Positions 63,051 to 64,000 of a DNA stretch of 64,000 bases are shown here, piece after piece. Each line of letters starts with the position of its first letter. The stretch's first letter is position 1. The DNA is taken from contig DLCK01000082.1 of the NCBI GenBank assembly GCA_002480565.1, positions 1 through 64,000 on the forward strand, read 5' to 3'. This DNA comes from Phycisphaerales bacterium UBA7800. GTDB taxonomy: Bacteria; Planctomycetota; Phycisphaerae; Phycisphaerales; Phycisphaeraceae. A program made the translations under genes and the position numbers. The notes below the pieces were generated by a model. That model did no database searches. It was not told the DNA's origin and worked only from the letters and a program-made list of their open reading frames with translations.

Positions 63051-64000
63051 CTATGGCGTAACTGCCCAATGGTGTCGGGCCAACACCTGCAATTCACCGA
63101 TGACCTGGGCATACGTCGGGTCATCGGTGAAGCTGCGTGTTTCATCAGGATCGACCTGATAGTCATACAATTCCCGCGCAATTACCTTGCCGGACTTGGC
63201 GCCTTTGCGATAGGGCTTTTGAACCCATTCAATGTAGCGATACCGCTGAGTTCGCAGCGCATAGCCCATCACCGGTTCACCATCTTCTGACCAACGTGAG
63301 AACTGACTGATGGCAGCTTGTTTGATGATCTTCGACGGATCATTGAGTACAGGCAAAAGACTCTCACCAGCTAAATGAGTTGGCTTTGGCAAACCTGCCA
63401 GATCACACAACGTCGGGTAGATGTCCACGAACTCCGTGGGCATTTGCGTAGAGGTCCCCTTTGACGAAATCCAGGGCGCACTGATAATCATTGGCGAGCG
63501 CGTTGCCTGTTCAAAGTTGGTGTGCTTACACCACATGCCATGGTCACCCAGGTGCCAACCATGATCGCCCCAGAGAATGACCATGGTGTTCTCGGCTTTG
63601 CCACTGGCATCCAACGCGTCAAGCACTTTGCCAATTTGAGCATCAATGTAAGAGACGCAGGCATGGTATCCGTGGATCATGCGGCGTTGCATGTCTTGAG
63701 GCAAATCGCCTTGCGTTGGAACATCATAGATCCCTCGCAACTCCCACGAATCCTGAAAGCCAATATCCGGTGCGCTCTGTGGCATCTTCTGCCAACTTGC
63801 CAATTCCATCTCCTCACGCTGATACATATCCCAATAACGCTTGGGCGCGACAAACGGCAGGTGTGGTTTTTTGAATCCAACGGCCATGAAAAATGGTGCG
63901 TCATCTTTGGATAATTCAGTAAGTGTGTTAACCGCATGCTTCGCAAGCTTGCCATCGTAATACGCATCATCCGGCACATCGACACACTCGGTTGTGGGGA
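63051..64000 (-). CDS. Sulfatase, iduronate-2-sulfatase-like (partial, N-terminus outside)
   Basis: C-terminal ~316 residues of a sulfatase, open to the window edge; an internal GTG at 63977 is not the start. Recognisable: AVGFKKPHLPFVAPKRYWD, then VILWGDHGWHLGDHGMWCKH (Asp/His metal and substrate residues), NFEQATRSPMII, FVDIYPTLCDLAGL and HLAGESLLPVLN. The catalytic CxPxR motif, which carries the formylglycine, lies beyond the edge. Iduronate-2-sulfatase-like enzymes are numerous in Planctomycetes and remove sulfate esters from marine glycans; the true substrate is unknown. Confidence 0.94.
   Translation of the reverse strand, partial: PTTECVDVPDDAYYDGKLAKHAVNTLTELSKDDAPFFMAVGFKKPHLPFVAPKRYWDMYQREEMELASWQKMPQSAPDIGFQDSWELRGIYDVPTQGDLPQDMQRRMIHGYHACVSYIDAQIGKVLDALDASGKAENTMVILWGDHGWHLGDHGMWCKHTNFEQATRSPMIISAPWISSKGTSTQMPTEFVDIYPTLCDLAGLPKPTHLAGESLLPVLNDPSKIIKQAAISQFSRWSEDGEPVMGYALRTQRYRYIEWVQKPYRKGAKSGKVIARELYDYQVDPDETRSFTDDPTYAQVIGELQVLARHHWAVTP

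Noticed and set aside
1..64000. CRISPR array, rRNA, tRNA, prophage or integrase attachment site
   Set aside because: No spaced direct repeats, no rRNA or tRNA cloverleaf and no phage genes were found by reading; a tRNAscan/CRISPR finder run would be decisive.

Overview
The window reads as chromosomal DNA of a free-living, polysaccharide-degrading bacterium of the Planctomycetes, most likely class Phycisphaerae (inference). Support: three prepilin-like proteins with an FTLIELLVVISII N-terminus and a C-terminal H-x(9-10)-DG motif lying beside very large secreted glycoside hydrolases; an iduronate-2-sulfatase-like gene; several large PVC-type hypothetical proteins; mid-range GC; no SusC/SusD pair. 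No rRNA, tRNA, CRISPR array or complete insertion sequence was seen.

Region 1 (1-29200) is carbohydrate utilisation. Two minus-strand clusters each join prepilin-like genes to giant secreted clan GH-A enzymes: 4280 to <1 (pseudopilin, lectin-like protein, GH; divergent AraC regulator) and 14899 to 5364 (LacI regulator, pseudopilin, GH, pseudopilin, GH, gaps of 55-74 nt, probably one operon). A GH38 alpha-mannosidase is divergent from lacI. A further secreted GH-A/CBM9-like enzyme, an IclR plus beta-propeller-like pair, and an AraC plus GH4 divergent pair follow. Small genes for CsaA, an acetyltransferase and a BLUF photoreceptor lie between.

Region 2 (29200-55800) is mostly core metabolism and cell biology: HDOD protein, MscS channel, possible PD-(D/E)XK protein, two 2-hydroxyacid dehydrogenases (one full-length SerA), membrane proteins including a rhomboid-like one without a visible catalytic motif, GNAT-mfd, a four-gene RDD/queC/GNAT/VKOR-DsbA cluster, cysteine desulfurase-hemL, transketolase, an ExbB/MotA-type protein and glycogen phosphorylase.

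Region 3 (55800-64000) holds a lipoprotein, a CzcCBA-type heavy-metal RND efflux operon with a very His/Asp-rich adaptor, another lipoprotein and the C-terminal part of a sulfatase.

Intergenic spaces are rich in inverted-repeat elements of at least six kinds (18331-18479, 25941-26419, 28920-29115, 34630-34762, 47445-48109, 52257-52356). The most striking is a 479-bp imperfect inverted repeat whose two arms encode the same short peptide with several synonymous differences. Likely operators, each close to its own regulator gene, are visible for both the LacI and IclR genes and for both AraC genes.
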